From: Thermoguttaceae bacterium
GTDB lineage: Bacteria; Planctomycetota; Planctomycetia; Pirellulales; Thermoguttaceae
NCBI GenBank assembly: GCA_029975295.1
Contig: JARKPK010000052.1
Span: forward strand, 32,821 to 96,820
Length of the DNA stretch: 64,000 nt
Reading direction: 5' to 3'
The notes beneath the pieces were generated by a model. The model searched no databases. It had not been told where the DNA came from and was given only the letters and a program-made list of their open reading frames with translations. Shown one piece after another: positions 8,664-17,561 of the stretch (the stretch's first letter is position 1; every line of letters starts with the position of its first letter). A program made the position numbers and the translations under genes.

Positions 8664-11312
8664 TCAGCTCACCGTGCGCCGACGCTGCGTGCGGATATGT
8701 GTGCCGGGCAGGGCCGAGGGTCCATCGTGCCGGAGCGTGATTGGGATCGTAACGTCCTCGTCCTCGGGCAATACGGCCTCGTCAGCGCCGTGGGCCAGCT
8801 CGGCAGTCGAGTGAACAGCCGCTGCCGGTTGAGTCGCCTCTTCCAGCAGCAATCCGTCATCGGTCGAAGCCGGAAGAAACGCCGGGCTGGCGCTCTGCAT
8901 TTGGCCGTGCGATGCCTCGGTTTGCTCGTCCGTCGTCGCAGCCTCAGAAGTGAGCGGTGTCGAACCATTCTTCCAGAAGCGGCGGGCCAGCGGGCTTGCC
9001 AGCAACGCGGGCAGCAACACCAGGTTGCCGATCGACGAAACAGTGAGCATCGTGAACATCAGGTAGCCGAACCGCTGAGTCGGCGTGAAGGTGCTCAGGG
9101 CGAAGGCGGCCAGTCCTAGGCCGATCACGCCCCAACTTTGGTAGATGGCCCGGGCGCAGTCTTCGTAGGCGAACATAATCGCCTCCGACTTCGACATCCC
9201 GCGTTCCTCGCCGTGCCGGCACCAGAGCATGAAGTGGATGGCGTCGTCGACGGTGACGCCCAATGCCACGGCGGGCACCATCACCGTGCCGACATCGACG
9301 ACAATTCCCGTCCACCCCATGAACCCGAAGACGATGGCCAGGGGGAAGAGGCAGGGAAGGATCAGAAGCAATCCGGCGATCGCTCGCCGCAGCAGGCAGA
9401 TGATGGCTATGCCGATGAGGATGAGATCGCCGACGAAATTCAGGGCCAGCCCATTGAGCATCGAGCTTTGGGCCTTATAGATGAGCGGCACCAATCCCGT
9501 GTAAACCGTTTCGAGCCCCTCGACCCCTTTCTCGCGGTAGGCTTCGACGACCGGTTCGACCGCGGCGCGGATGTCGGTGACAAATTGGCCGTAGTCCAGA
9601 TCGTTCAGCGCCGCCACGCGCGCGCTGACGCGCCAGAGTTCCTCGTTGCCGTCGGCATAGACGTAGTCGCGCAGTTCTCCGCGATGCTTTTCGAGCTGGG
9701 TGATCCATGTGCGGCGCTCCAGCAGGCTGGGCTTCTTGGGCATGTTCGGCGCGAAGGTGGGCGCCGCCAGCGTGCTGCCGACGTCGGGCAATTGCATCAC
9801 GGCACGCTGAACGTGCGAAACGAGCACCATTCGTTCAAACGTGTCGAGTTTGCAACGCTCTCGATCAACGCGGATCACAACTTCCATCGGCACCAGCGGA
9901 CCGAGCTTGTCTTCCAACCAAGCGTAGTCCTTGATGATGCGCGCTTCGGGCGAGAAAAGCCGCATCAACTTGACCGACGTCTCCGTCTTCAGCACGCCGT
10001 AACCGCCCACAATCATCAGCAAGATGCAAGCCGCCGCCACCGGGATGTTGTGGCGAATGATGAAATTGCCCACATGGCGCCAGCGAGGCGAAAGGCCCGG
10101 ATCGAATCGGGTTTCGCGCGGGGCTGCGATATTCTTCAGCGGAACCAAGTGCAACAACGACGGCACGTAGAGAATGACGACGAAGAAACTGATCACTACG
10201 CCGATTGCGGAGAACAATCCGAACATGCGAATCGGCATCAGATCGGTGATGCACATCGAGAGCAAACCGATTCCCGTGGTGCCCGAAGCCAACGCCAGTG
10301 GAATCCAGGCGTTGCGCGCGGTGATATCCGGCGCGTTCTCGAACCCATGTTGACGAACGGTGTCGCGGTAGTAGTTCGCCAAATGGATCGCGCCCGACGC
10401 GGCGGCCACGTAAACCAGCGACGGCATCGAGAGCATGATGGCGTTCATGGAAACGCCGCTGACGGCCACGGCGAACATCGCCAGGCCGGCCGTCATGATC
10501 GCCGACGAGAAAACCATGCCGGTCAGCGACCAACTGCGCAGGCACCACCAAGACATCAGTAGGCCGACAATCGCCGACACGCCTGCCAGGCGCATCAGCG
10601 ACTTTTCGCCCTCTTGGTCGATCGAAACATTGTCCACCGGCGGGCCGCCCAGGTGGAGTTTGTCGCGCGGGATGGCGCACTGGGTTTCCGCGACTTGATA
10701 GACGTGCTCAACCAGTGCGTGGAGGAACTTCTTGTTGGGATTGATTCCCAACGCTTCCGCCTCGCGGAAGAGTTCGGAACGCCGGCCGAGCAGCTTGTCG
10801 ATCAGCGACGGCGCGGCCCGCTTGCGATACGATTCCCAAATCGCTTCCGAGTTCTGGTCAACGCTGACAATCGCGCAGGTCTGGTTTCCGTCGCGGCCGA
10901 TGACGATGCCGCGGAGCCGATCGATGGCCTGCTCGCGGGTGAGGCCCTGCTTCTCGACGAGTTGATCGACCAACTGTTTGCCGGTGATGGCTTTGGCGAA
11001 GAACCGCGCCTTGGCCGTGGCGGGCCGCCAGTCTTCCTCAACCGGCGGAACGAGCTTCTGCACGAAAAGCTCCAGGGCGGTGCTGTCCAGCGTGCAGCCC
11101 TCCCAACTGGCCAGCACGAACATGTCGCTGGGGAAAATATTGCGATACCACTCGAAGGTGGTCGTCTCTTCGTAGCCTTCGGGCAGCCATTCTTTGATGT
11201 CGTTGTGGTTGCTCATCATGGCGCGGCGCGTGCCGGCGAGCATCAACGGCATAAGAAAGAACAAGCCCATCAAAATGAGCATGTGATGGCGCGAGAAGAA
11301 CGACGACTTCAT
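8664..11312 (-). CDS. MMPL/RND-superfamily exporter
   Basis: This 882-residue inner-membrane transporter has the two-fold RND layout of MMPL and hopanoid-exporter-like proteins. One N-terminal helix (about 10-28) precedes a large periplasmic loop and then a bundle of hydrophobic helices. A second loop and second bundle repeat this. The helix segments are interrupted by short charged turns, and a variable acidic tail of about 90 residues ends the protein. Such proteins use the proton gradient to move lipids or hydrophobic compounds; the substrate cannot be told from sequence. GGAGGAT lies 10 nt before the start. The downstream-oriented efflux operon at 11984-16984 points the same way, but 671 nt separate them, so co-transcription is uncertain. 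Confidence 0.88.
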   Translation of the reverse strand: MKSSFFSRHHMLILMGLFFLMPLMLAGTRRAMMSNHNDIKEWLPEGYEETTTFEWYRNIFPSDMFVLASWEGCTLDSTALELFVQKLVPPVEEDWRPATAKARFFAKAITGKQLVDQLVEKQGLTREQAIDRLRGIVIGRDGNQTCAIVSVDQNSEAIWESYRKRAAPSLIDKLLGRRSELFREAEALGINPNKKFLHALVEHVYQVAETQCAIPRDKLHLGGPPVDNVSIDQEGEKSLMRLAGVSAIVGLLMSWWCLRSWSLTGMVFSSAIMTAGLAMFAVAVSGVSMNAIMLSMPSLVYVAAASGAIHLANYYRDTVRQHGFENAPDITARNAWIPLALASGTTGIGLLSMCITDLMPIRMFGLFSAIGVVISFFVVILYVPSLLHLVPLKNIAAPRETRFDPGLSPRWRHVGNFIIRHNIPVAAACILLMIVGGYGVLKTETSVKLMRLFSPEARIIKDYAWLEDKLGPLVPMEVVIRVDRERCKLDTFERMVLVSHVQRAVMQLPDVGSTLAAPTFAPNMPKKPSLLERRTWITQLEKHRGELRDYVYADGNEELWRVSARVAALNDLDYGQFVTDIRAAVEPVVEAYREKGVEGLETVYTGLVPLIYKAQSSMLNGLALNFVGDLILIGIAIICLLRRAIAGLLLILPCLFPLAIVFGFMGWTGIVVDVGTVMVPAVALGVTVDDAIHFMLWCRHGEERGMSKSEAIMFAYEDCARAIYQSWGVIGLGLAAFALSTFTPTQRFGYLMFTMLTVSSIGNLVLLPALLASPLARRFWKNGSTPLTSEAATTDEQTEASHGQMQSASPAFLPASTDDGLLLEEATQPAAAVHSTAELAHGADEAVLPEDEDVTIPITLRHDGPSALPGTHIRTQRRRTVS

Positions 11313-11983
11313 GAACGATCATCCTCCGAGTCGGAGAGCCGGCTCCGAAGAACCGCGGCCCTGGCGACGAGGTCTATCGGTTTCGCATGCAAACAGTTGT
11401 CCGAATTGGCGGTGCGCTCGGCGAGCAGGCGGCGACAGATGGCAGCCGCTTCTCCATGAACCGGAGCTTCCGGCAGGGCGACACCCCCGCCCGCCTCGAA
11501 CCAACATCGCGTTTTCCCACCCCTGCCTCCGAGCCGGGAATCGATCGCCCGCAACGCCGCGGAAAGCGGCAGCGCAGGGCTTTTCGCCGGTCCCCGTCTT
11601 CTGAGGCGGCAGGCGTCGCAATTCGTTCAATAGCGGCCTTACGCCGCCGCAAGCGACCCGAGCGAGAAGCCATTCGAATACCTCGGCGGCTGCCGCTCAC
11701 GGCCGATTCTGCGACTGCGCGGGATCATTCGGTACGAGCCGCGGGCCTGCTCTTATTGCTCATCGGCGGAATATCCCTCCGAAACGAACACAATCGGCAT
11801 GTTCCGCCAGAGAGACGCGAGTGAGAACAAGACAGATTTCCCAATCGCCGCAAACTACCTGTCTTGTGACTTCTGTTCTGGGGGCTTGGCGGGAGTGGCC
11901 GGATGCGACGCACCGGACCCGTCAACGGACCTCGATGCGTCGAGAATTGAGTCGGGATGGTCGAATCGACGGCAGAGGTTGAA
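11313..11983. other. Intergenic spacer between ABC permease and MMPL exporter
   Basis: No supportable gene is seen. Open frames here translate to Arg-rich nonsense, and no terminator or promoter hexamer pair stands out. Confidence 0.45.
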
Positions 11984-13321
11984 CTAGCGAAGGGCTTCCA
12001 ACGCCTTCAGTCGCATGGCGTTGAGACTGGGAAGCAGCCCGCCGACTGCGCCCATGATCATCGTCAACACGGCCCCAAGGGCCAGAGTGTTGGCATCGAC
12101 GACTAAGCGGAGCACGACGGTCTTTCCGGCGCCGGCATTGCTGCTGACAACGCTCGTGGCGGTCCAGCCGTCGGCCAGCGATCCGATGAAACACCCCAGG
12201 GCGCCGCCGATAATGGCGATCCCCAGCGATTCGAGCATGAACGATGCGAGAATCTGAAGCCGCGAGTAGCCCAAGAGGCGAAGCACGCCGATGTCTTTGA
12301 TCCGCTGGCTGATCGCGGCGTACATCGTATTCATCACACCGAACACCCCGCCAACCGACATGATGACCACCACGAACCCGATGGCCCACGCGAACTGCTG
12401 ACTCGTTTCGGAAAGGCTCTTGTAGTAGTCGGTTTCAACTTGCGCCGAGACGGCCACATTGCGGTAGTTGGCCAAAAAGTCCTTCATTTCGACAGCGGCT
12501 TGCGGGCTGGGGCATCGGACGACAAGGGTGGTGTACACATTCTTGCCGAAGATCGCGGCCACCAGTGATCGCTTCGCCCAAATCTCCGAACCGAAGGTGG
12601 TGCTGGCCGAATCGAGGATGCCGGTGATGAGCCAAGTGCGGTTGCCCATGGTGAACGTGTCGCCGACATCAAGGCGTTTCGGGTTTCGCGCCGAGGCCAA
12701 TTGGGCCGCGTCGCGGTCGCGTCCGAGCTCGCGGGCCACACCTTCGCCAACGACGCATTGAATGGCCACGACCGGCCGAGCCCGCTCGCCGTCGGGCGGC
12801 AGTTCGACCGCGCCGGCGGGCGAGAACCAAGCGCCGCCGGGCAGCAGCCCCTGGTCGTGAACGTAGGCTGATCGCAGCGGATCCTCGATTCCGCGCAATT
12901 GCAGAAATCGGCGTTTGGGCCGATCACGCCGGGTGGTTTCGACCGCTTGATTGACGATGATGAACGTTTCGCGGCTGGCCATCGGTCGGCCGCCGCGCCG
13001 TTCGACGAGCGGGAGGTTTTCGATTTGCGGCAGATCGCCGAGATTCAGCGTGCTGATGGCCTCGTCCGGCGCGCCGTCGGAGAGAACCAACACGTTGTCC
13101 GGCCGTCCGCTGCTGTCGGTCAACCGATTCATTCCGTTGACGAAGGCCGTCATCACCACCAGCAAGGCAATCACCAACGTGAACGCCGCGGCTGTCATCA
13201 TGGTGGTTCGCCAGCGCACGGTGAGGTTTCGGAGGTTGTAGCCGATCGGCACGCGGCTGACGGCCGCCAACAACAGCACGACGACCGACCAGAAGGCGAG
13301 TTGATTCCAAACGTCGAACAT
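11984..13321 (-). CDS. ABC transporter permease, MacB/FtsX type
   Basis: This 445-residue permease is the last gene of a leftward adaptor-ATPase-permease-permease operon. It has one helix near the N-terminus (10-24) and a second at about 44-64. A large periplasmic domain with beta-rich MacB-like character follows (about 70-305), and then three C-terminal helices of the FtsX fold. Conserved-looking cytoplasmic stretches include the SQRIKDIGVLRLLG coupling-helix motif typical of MacB/LolC permeases, which contacts the ATPase. It lies 107 nt after the preceding permease stop and lacks an obvious Shine-Dalgarno. It is likely a half-permease that pairs with its neighbour to move lipids, peptides or drugs. 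Confidence 0.9.
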   Translation of the reverse strand: MFDVWNQLAFWSVVVLLLAAVSRVPIGYNLRNLTVRWRTTMMTAAAFTLVIALLVVMTAFVNGMNRLTDSSGRPDNVLVLSDGAPDEAISTLNLGDLPQIENLPLVERRGGRPMASRETFIIVNQAVETTRRDRPKRRFLQLRGIEDPLRSAYVHDQGLLPGGAWFSPAGAVELPPDGERARPVVAIQCVVGEGVARELGRDRDAAQLASARNPKRLDVGDTFTMGNRTWLITGILDSASTTFGSEIWAKRSLVAAIFGKNVYTTLVVRCPSPQAAVEMKDFLANYRNVAVSAQVETDYYKSLSETSQQFAWAIGFVVVIMSVGGVFGVMNTMYAAISQRIKDIGVLRLLGYSRLQILASFMLESLGIAIIGGALGCFIGSLADGWTATSVVSSNAGAGKTVVLRLVVDANTLALGAVLTMIMGAVGGLLPSLNAMRLKALEALR

Positions 13322-13428
13322 GAAAACACTCGCAAATCATTTGCCCGCTTGCCAGACCGCGACGATTCGGCGGGCGAACCGGTTTATCGATCCGACGCCG
13401 AGGCCCATGGCCGCGCCGCCCGGCATCG

Positions 13429-14700
13429 TCAGGTGATCTTGGCGAACACTTCTGCCGCTTTCACGTTGCGCGCCGACCACGCCGGCAGCAGGCTCCCCAG
13501 CAGCGCGGCCAAGCCGCCGACCGATGGTCCCCACCACAGCGCCGCTTCGGGCACCATGAAACGATCGAAAAAGGCGATGGGAAACTTCAAACCGCCCATC
13601 AGGACATTGATGACCAAATAAGTTCCACCGGAACTGAGCATGCCCGCTCCCGCCCCCAACAGCAGCGACTCGCCGAGCACAAGGGCCAAAATCTGCCAAG
13701 GCCGGAACCCCAGCACCTTCATCACCGCCATTTCCTGTCGCCGTTCACGCACGCTGATGCTGATGGCGTTGGCGATCACCAAGAGAATGGTGAACAAGCA
13801 CGCCGGGGCCAGCAACCAGCGCATGCCCCAAATCAGGTCTTTGAATCCTCCGAGGAACGACGCATAGCCCGACGCCGCGGTTTCGCATTTCACGGCCGGG
13901 TTGGCAAAGTCGGGCGCGTTTTCGATCTGCTCGGCCAAACGGGTGAAGCTGTTGGTGTCGGGCACCTTCAACCACACAAGGTTCAGGTTGGCACCGGCCA
14001 GCGGATGCGTGCGCCCGGTGTTGCGTTGATAGGCGTCGAAGGCGTTGTTGTAATACTCGCGATTGATGGCGGCCAAGGTGTCGTAGCGGCCCGGCGGAAA
14101 CAATCCGACCACCTCGAACTCGAGGTCGATTCCCTTGAAGGTGGCCAGTCCGGTCACGTTGATGCGCTTGCCGATGATTTCTTTCGGCTCGAAGAGTGAT
14201 TTTTGCAGCAAGTTCACCGCGTGGTTTCGCCCGAGGATGATGCCTTGCCGCTTCTCTTCCAAGACTTTGACATACCGGGTCAGTTCTGCCAGATCGTTGC
14301 CTTCGAGCAGGTCGAGGCCGTCCATCATGGTCAAAATCTTCGCGGGCTCGACGGCCACGCAGAAAAGCAGGCTCTCGCGAGTGATCTTCTCTTTGTCGAG
14401 CGTGCTGACGTAGAACTGCCATGTCATCGAATCGGTCGGCATGACGTCGCCGGGCCGACGCGCCGCGCCGCGACTGAGCGGGTCGGCGTAAGAAAAGGGC
14501 AACCGGCTGGGGATCGACCAGCGTTCTGTGACCAATCCGCGAAAGTTCTGGCTCTTCTCGGTGGTCAGGTAGTCGAGCAGGGAAAGAACCGACCAAACGA
14601 CAATCACCACGAACACAAGCACAACCGTGACCAGAACGGACAGAATCGACCGCATGGGGTTGCGGATCACGTTGCGAAGAATGAGCATCGCGAATTTCAT
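13429..14700 (-). CDS. ABC transporter permease, MacB/FtsX type
   Basis: This 423-residue permease is the paralogous partner of the gene at 11984. It has an N-terminal helix at about 17-42 following a short basic start, a periplasmic domain, and three C-terminal helices. The sequence SVRERRQEMAVMKVLGF is the coupling-helix motif that docks onto the ABC ATPase. GGAGTG lies 9 nt before the ATG, a good ribosome site. It begins 97 nt after the ATPase gene in the same direction, consistent with one transcript. The two permeases have diverged, so the complex is probably a heterodimer as in LolCE rather than a MacB homodimer with fused ATPase. Confidence 0.9.
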   Translation of the reverse strand: MKFAMLILRNVIRNPMRSILSVLVTVVLVFVVIVVWSVLSLLDYLTTEKSQNFRGLVTERWSIPSRLPFSYADPLSRGAARRPGDVMPTDSMTWQFYVSTLDKEKITRESLLFCVAVEPAKILTMMDGLDLLEGNDLAELTRYVKVLEEKRQGIILGRNHAVNLLQKSLFEPKEIIGKRINVTGLATFKGIDLEFEVVGLFPPGRYDTLAAINREYYNNAFDAYQRNTGRTHPLAGANLNLVWLKVPDTNSFTRLAEQIENAPDFANPAVKCETAASGYASFLGGFKDLIWGMRWLLAPACLFTILLVIANAISISVRERRQEMAVMKVLGFRPWQILALVLGESLLLGAGAGMLSSGGTYLVINVLMGGLKFPIAFFDRFMVPEAALWWGPSVGGLAALLGSLLPAWSARNVKAAEVFAKIT

Positions 14701-14797
14701 GGCATTTCACTCCGGGCCGACGCGGCTCAGCGGGCGCCGGGCCGTTGATTCGCGCCGATCGACCGTCGCCCGGGCCGGCCCGCGGCAAGCGCTTTGG

Positions 14798-15535
14798 TCA
14801 ACTGCCGCCGCCGCCGTTGGCTACGACCAATTGCCCCTTCTCCAGATGCAAAATGCGGTCGGCTCTCGAAGCGGCTCGGGGATCATGAGTCACCAGGATG
14901 ATGGTCTTGTGCAGCACTCGGCGCAGCTCGCCGAGCAAATCGAGAATCTCTTCGGCGGAACGGGCGTCAAGGTCGCCGGTCGGCTCGTCGGCGACAATCA
15001 AGGTCGGGTCGGTGACGATGGCCCTTGCGATGCCGACTCGCTGCTGCTGCCCCCCGGAGAGCTGGCCCGGCCGATGCCGCATGCGGTGACCCAACCCGAC
15101 AAGCTCCAGCGCCGTGTTCACCTGCCGGCGGCGTTCCGAGGCCGACAGCGGCAAGAGCAGCAACGGGAGCTCCACGTTCTCGTATGCGCTGAGCACCGGC
15201 AGCAGGTGATAGAATTGGAAGATGAATCCGATATGCCGCGTTCGCCATCGGGCCAACTGCGACTCGCTCATGGCCGAGACGAGTTGGTCTCCGACCCAAA
15301 CCTCGCCCTCGCTGGGCGTATCGAGCCCGGCCACTAGATTCAGCAGAGTGGTCTTGCCCGAGCCGCTCGGGCCCATCAGCGCAAGGAACTCGCCGGACGG
15401 CACATCAACCGACAGATCGTGGAGCACGTCGATCTGTTCGCTGCCCCGACGGAAGTATTTGTGGACATGGCGCACGCGCACGATCGGCGTCGATCGGGTT
15501 GCCGTCGATGGTTCGCCTGGTTGCACCAAAGTCAC
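14798..15535 (-). CDS. ABC transporter ATP-binding protein, LolD/MacB type
   Basis: This 245-residue ATPase energises the adjacent permeases. Walker A GPSGSGKT lies at 55-62, the Q-loop in [10 protein letters not shown] near 105, the ABC signature LSGGQQQR at 159-166, Walker [13 protein letters not shown] near 179-190, and a switch His in LVTHD. These are standard for the LolD/MacB/SalX group. I chose a GTG start at 15535 because AAGGA lies 8 nt upstream and the family begins just before the first strand. An in-frame ATG at 15637 would add 34 basic, unconserved-looking residues. It sits between the adaptor gene (16984-15731) and the first permease in the same direction. Confidence 0.92.
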   Translation of the reverse strand: MTLVQPGEPSTATRSTPIVRVRHVHKYFRRGSEQIDVLHDLSVDVPSGEFLALMGPSGSGKTTLLNLVAGLDTPSEGEVWVGDQLVSAMSESQLARWRTRHIGFIFQFYHLLPVLSAYENVELPLLLLPLSASERRRQVNTALELVGLGHRMRHRPGQLSGGQQQRVGIARAIVTDPTLIVADEPTGDLDARSAEEILDLLGELRRVLHKTIILVTHDPRAASRADRILHLEKGQLVVANGGGGS

Positions 15536-15730
15536 TTCGCTGTTCCTTGAAACCGGATGATTGACGCTCGGATCAGCCGAAGAGCGCCGACGCGACGATG
15601 GCTTCTCGGCGTCGGCCTTCCGTTGGCGGCCCTTCATCCCTTACTGCTTCGAGCGAGAGCGGCGAGCCGAATTGCCGTCCGCCGTGACCCGCCATCCGCG
15701 CCCCGCGCCGGCCATTGCCGTCAGCACTGT

Positions 15731-16984
15731 TCAATGGCCCTGAGGCGGCTGATCCTTTTTCAGGAAGGTGACCAGCGCCGTCATCTCGGGCTTCAGGTAC
15801 ACGCCCTCTTCCTCCTGCTTGATTGACGTGATCTTCACCCGCACCGAGACCACGCCCTTGGCCCGGTCGGCAATCGGCATTAGGCGCGACACGTAGCCCT
15901 CATCGGTCCGGTCGGGCCACGACTCCGTCTTGATCTGGCACTTCTGGTTGAGAAACACCTCGGCGATGTCGCGCTCTTGGATCGACACATCGACCTCCAA
16001 ATCGGAGAGGTCGGCCATCTCGCACAGACTGTAGGAACCTTGCATGGCGATCGGGTTCACCAAATTGCCCTTCTCGGCGTTCTTGCGCAATATCGTGCCG
16101 GTAACCGGCGCGCGGATCACGCAATTGGCCAGCCGCCACTCGGCCTTCTCGAGCTCTGCTTCCGCCCGCGCCAAGTCGGCGGCGGCCATGCGGCGTCGTT
16201 CGTCTCGGGCTCCGTCGCGAACCAAATACCATGCGTTCTCCAGGCGGCGAGCCCGCTGCTCCGCCGCGGTAAAACGAGTGATTGCGTCGTCGTACTGTTC
16301 CTGAGGGATCGTCTTCGTTTGCAGCAGCTTCTGATAGCGGTCGACCAACGTGCGCCAATAGTCGCGCTGAATCTCCGCTTCCTTCCAGTCGGCATACGCC
16401 TGCCGCTTCTCCTCTTCTCGTGATCCATTCTCAATTTCGGTCAGCGTCCACTTGGCAATATCGACCATCGCCTTTGCGCGATCCCGATCCGCCCGATACT
16501 CGGTGTCTTCAATGCGAGCGAGCACGTCGCCTTCGTTGACCCGCTGACCTTCCAGAATCCGCAGCTCGACGATCCGGCCCGACACTTGCGGGCTGATGAG
16601 TATCTGCCTGGCGGGCACGATATAGCCTTTCGCTTGATTGGCAATCGTTCCGCTAGGGGCGACGGGCGCCGAGCCGGATTTCCCTCCGGCGCCGCGATTC
16701 GCCCCATCGGCCTTTGACGAGGCCGCGACGCCCGAGGAAGGCTTCTCCGACGAAGCATTCGCCTCGGAATTGCCTCGGCGCAGCGCGAGCCACCCACCGA
16801 CGATCCCGACCAGAAGCAGAACCAAACCCAGCCCGATCCACCATCGCTGCCGTGAGCGATCGGCCGTCACATCGGGAGCCAAACGGAGCGACCGGACCCG
16901 ATCGCTGAGAGTGGCCGATGTTGCGTCGTGGGCGGGATCGGTCCGCGTGGGAACTCGACCTTCCGGCGCGTCGGTAACTTGCAT
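15731..16984 (-). CDS. HlyD-family membrane fusion (adaptor) protein
   Basis: This 417-residue periplasmic adaptor heads the efflux operon. A Ser/Arg-rich cytoplasmic start precedes one membrane helix at about 45-67 and a Gly/Ser/Ala linker. A biotinyl-lipoyl half-motif (GQRVNEGDVLARIED) follows, then an alpha-helical hairpin rich in Glu/Arg/Ala, the second lipoyl half (APVTGTILRKNAEKGN), and a beta-barrel region. This is the MacA/HlyD layout that couples an inner-membrane pump to an outer-membrane exit. The start at 16984 is set by GAGGTGAT just upstream, a strong anti-SD match; upstream in-frame codons are Arg-rich and unlikely to be translated. It is divergent from a second adaptor gene at 17562. 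Confidence 0.9.
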   Translation of the reverse strand: MQVTDAPEGRVPTRTDPAHDATSATLSDRVRSLRLAPDVTADRSRQRWWIGLGLVLLLVGIVGGWLALRRGNSEANASSEKPSSGVAASSKADGANRGAGGKSGSAPVAPSGTIANQAKGYIVPARQILISPQVSGRIVELRILEGQRVNEGDVLARIEDTEYRADRDRAKAMVDIAKWTLTEIENGSREEEKRQAYADWKEAEIQRDYWRTLVDRYQKLLQTKTIPQEQYDDAITRFTAAEQRARRLENAWYLVRDGARDERRRMAAADLARAEAELEKAEWRLANCVIRAPVTGTILRKNAEKGNLVNPIAMQGSYSLCEMADLSDLEVDVSIQERDIAEVFLNQKCQIKTESWPDRTDEGYVSRLMPIADRAKGVVSVRVKITSIKQEEEGVYLKPEMTALVTFLKKDQPPQGH

Positions 16985-17561
16985 CAGATCACCTCGATTC
17001 ACGAGCCGCGCTCCAACGCCCGAGGAGCTGCGTGCGAGAACAAACCGCCGGCGCACTCCGACGGCCACGGTTGACGGCGGTTCTGTGCAATGCCGAGCCT
17101 TTCGGTTCGCAACGGCAGTCGCGAGCGATAGGCGATAGGTCGGTTGCCTGCACGAGCGGACGCGTTTTCCCTCGTAGATTACTGGGCCCAATGCCGCGGC
17201 CGGTGGCTCAGACAGACGGCGGCATTTCGTCAGATGAGCGTTGGAGGAAAGCATCTCCGTGTAATTCCTCTATTATGTTTCGTTGCAACGGACTTGGCCA
17301 GATGCAGGCCAAGTGGATTCCACATCCGCGGAATTTGACTCGCACGGCGACAAAAAAAGCCCGGCGCGGCCAACGATCGGGCAGGACCCGCCCGTTGGCC
17401 TGCGTCCCAAGGTGATTCGTCGGGCTGGACCTTCGCCACGTGGCCGCAGATGCGGCCTTGGGGGGCGATCGTGCCCCTTCGGTTGGTGGAATTCCTTGCT
17501 TTTCCTCCGGGCGGCAAACACAATGCTACTGTTGATTGGCTAACCATCGGAGGAAGTACGC
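16985..17561. other. Divergent intergenic region between two adaptor genes
   Basis: No gene is seen. It must hold the promoters of both flanking adaptor genes. Visible elements are a leftward hairpin plus U7 (17352-17400), a rightward TATTAT at 17271-17276 without a clear -35, and a weak rightward TTGCTT-17-CACAAT at 17497-17525. Confidence 0.5.
17352..17400 (-). terminator. Leftward hairpin followed by U7: attenuator or stray terminator
   Basis: On the minus strand GGCCAACG (17400-17393) pairs perfectly with CGTTGGCC (17375-17368), with further G/C pairing inside. Nine nucleotides later comes a run of seven T (17358-17352). It lies in the possible leader of the leftward efflux operon, about 370 nt before its start codon, so it could act as an attenuator. 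The gap between stem and U-run is longer than usual. Confidence 0.35.
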
